A stretch of DNA of 31,279 nt, from NCBI RefSeq assembly GCF_010093535.1, contig NW_022985189.1:854771-886049 (forward strand), given 5' to 3'. Position 1 is the first letter of the stretch, and each line of letters begins with the position of its first letter. Below, piece by piece: positions 30,930 through 31,279 of the stretch. The notes under the pieces were generated by a model. It saw only the letters and a program-made list of their open reading frames with translations, was not told where the DNA came from and did no database searches. The translations under genes were made by a program, and so were the position numbers. The stretch comes from Lindgomyces ingoldianus. Its lineage: Eukaryota; Ascomycota; Dothideomycetes; Pleosporales; Lindgomycetaceae.

Positions 30930-31279
30930 ATCGCTAATTTAAAAATTCTTTACCCTGCACATAATTATAGCCCTTAGCTACTTACAACTTTATAATTATT
31001 TTATACACGTTTATACATGTTAATTTTATAATGCCTAGTAAGCGTCTTCTAAATAGTTACATTGTACAAGTGCTTACTAATATAGTAGCAACGTAGGAGG
31101 ACGTCCTAAGATTAACTTTAAACTATACTAACTCTATCTACTTAAGCTTTTCTATAAAAGTGTTACATATATGTAAATAGCTACTTACCTTCTTAAAAAG
31201 TTTTAAGTTTATGTTACTTTTTATATAATTAAGCAGCAGTTTTAAATATAAAATGTAAAGTAACACTTTTTTACTAAAG
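30930..31279. other. AT-rich, RIP-like DNA at the window end
   Basis: From an ATG at 31031 (MPSKRLLNSYIVQVL) a plus-strand frame can be followed with only RIP-type stops (T*EDVLRLTLNYTNS), so it may be a RIPed coding fragment. I do not recognise the protein. Confidence 0.35.

Noticed and set aside
1..31279. CRISPR array or prokaryotic operon
   Set aside because: Introns, RIP and fungal transposons show nuclear fungal DNA; the short tandem repeats have no spacer structure.

Overview
The window looks like a transposon-rich, AT-rich compartment of a filamentous ascomycete (Pezizomycotina). The evidence is short GT-AG introns with CTGAT-type branch sites, a fungal heme-thiolate peroxidase gene, pogo/Fot1-type and copia elements, a Tad-like LINE, and heavy repeat-induced point mutation (RIP). 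Most of the window is nested, mutated mobile DNA. I can support one apparently intact host gene, a three-exon heme-thiolate (chloro)peroxidase at 23578-24514.

Layout. (1) 1-9165: a copia element on the minus strand, split by a full-length plus-strand copy of the same family (1922-7366, 5-bp duplication AATTA). A third copy probably abuts it at 1-97. (2) 9166-12478: the outer copia sits in a Fot1-like transposase gene, which itself sits in a second, different pogo-like transposase gene. Next comes the 3' end of another LTR element. (3) 12810-21127: a stack of Fot1-derived elements with TA target duplications, several nested in each other and carrying solo LTRs of several families, most with readable 5-bp duplications. 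Most of these Fot1 derivatives are foldback elements: both arms hold the same 5' part of the transposase gene in inverted orientation, with one shared internal junction. (4) 21128-24514: a GC-normal island with a 551-bp TA-flanked inverted-repeat element, two inverted 9-bp minisatellites, the wreck of a Zn2Cys6 transcription factor, and the peroxidase gene. (5) 24560-31279: two pieces of a minus-strand Tad-like LINE (ORF1/endonuclease at 28046-30560, RNase H at 24600-25510) with no reverse transcriptase domain between them. The space between holds another TIR element, a foldback copy and a solo LTR.

The strongest sequence-level signal is the mutation pattern. In the AT-converted blocks I read closely, YCA (TCA, CCA) and its complements TGA and TGG are almost absent, while GCA and ACA remain common and CTAG is abundant. 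The two LTRs of the inner copia show the change directly, mostly TCA to TTA and CCA to CTA. A GCA-built tandem repeat in the copia LTR remains unmutated and varies in length between copies.

Apart from the peroxidase, nothing here looks like a working gene set. No CRISPR array, rRNA or credible tRNA was seen. Boundaries, family assignments and alignments were made by eye.
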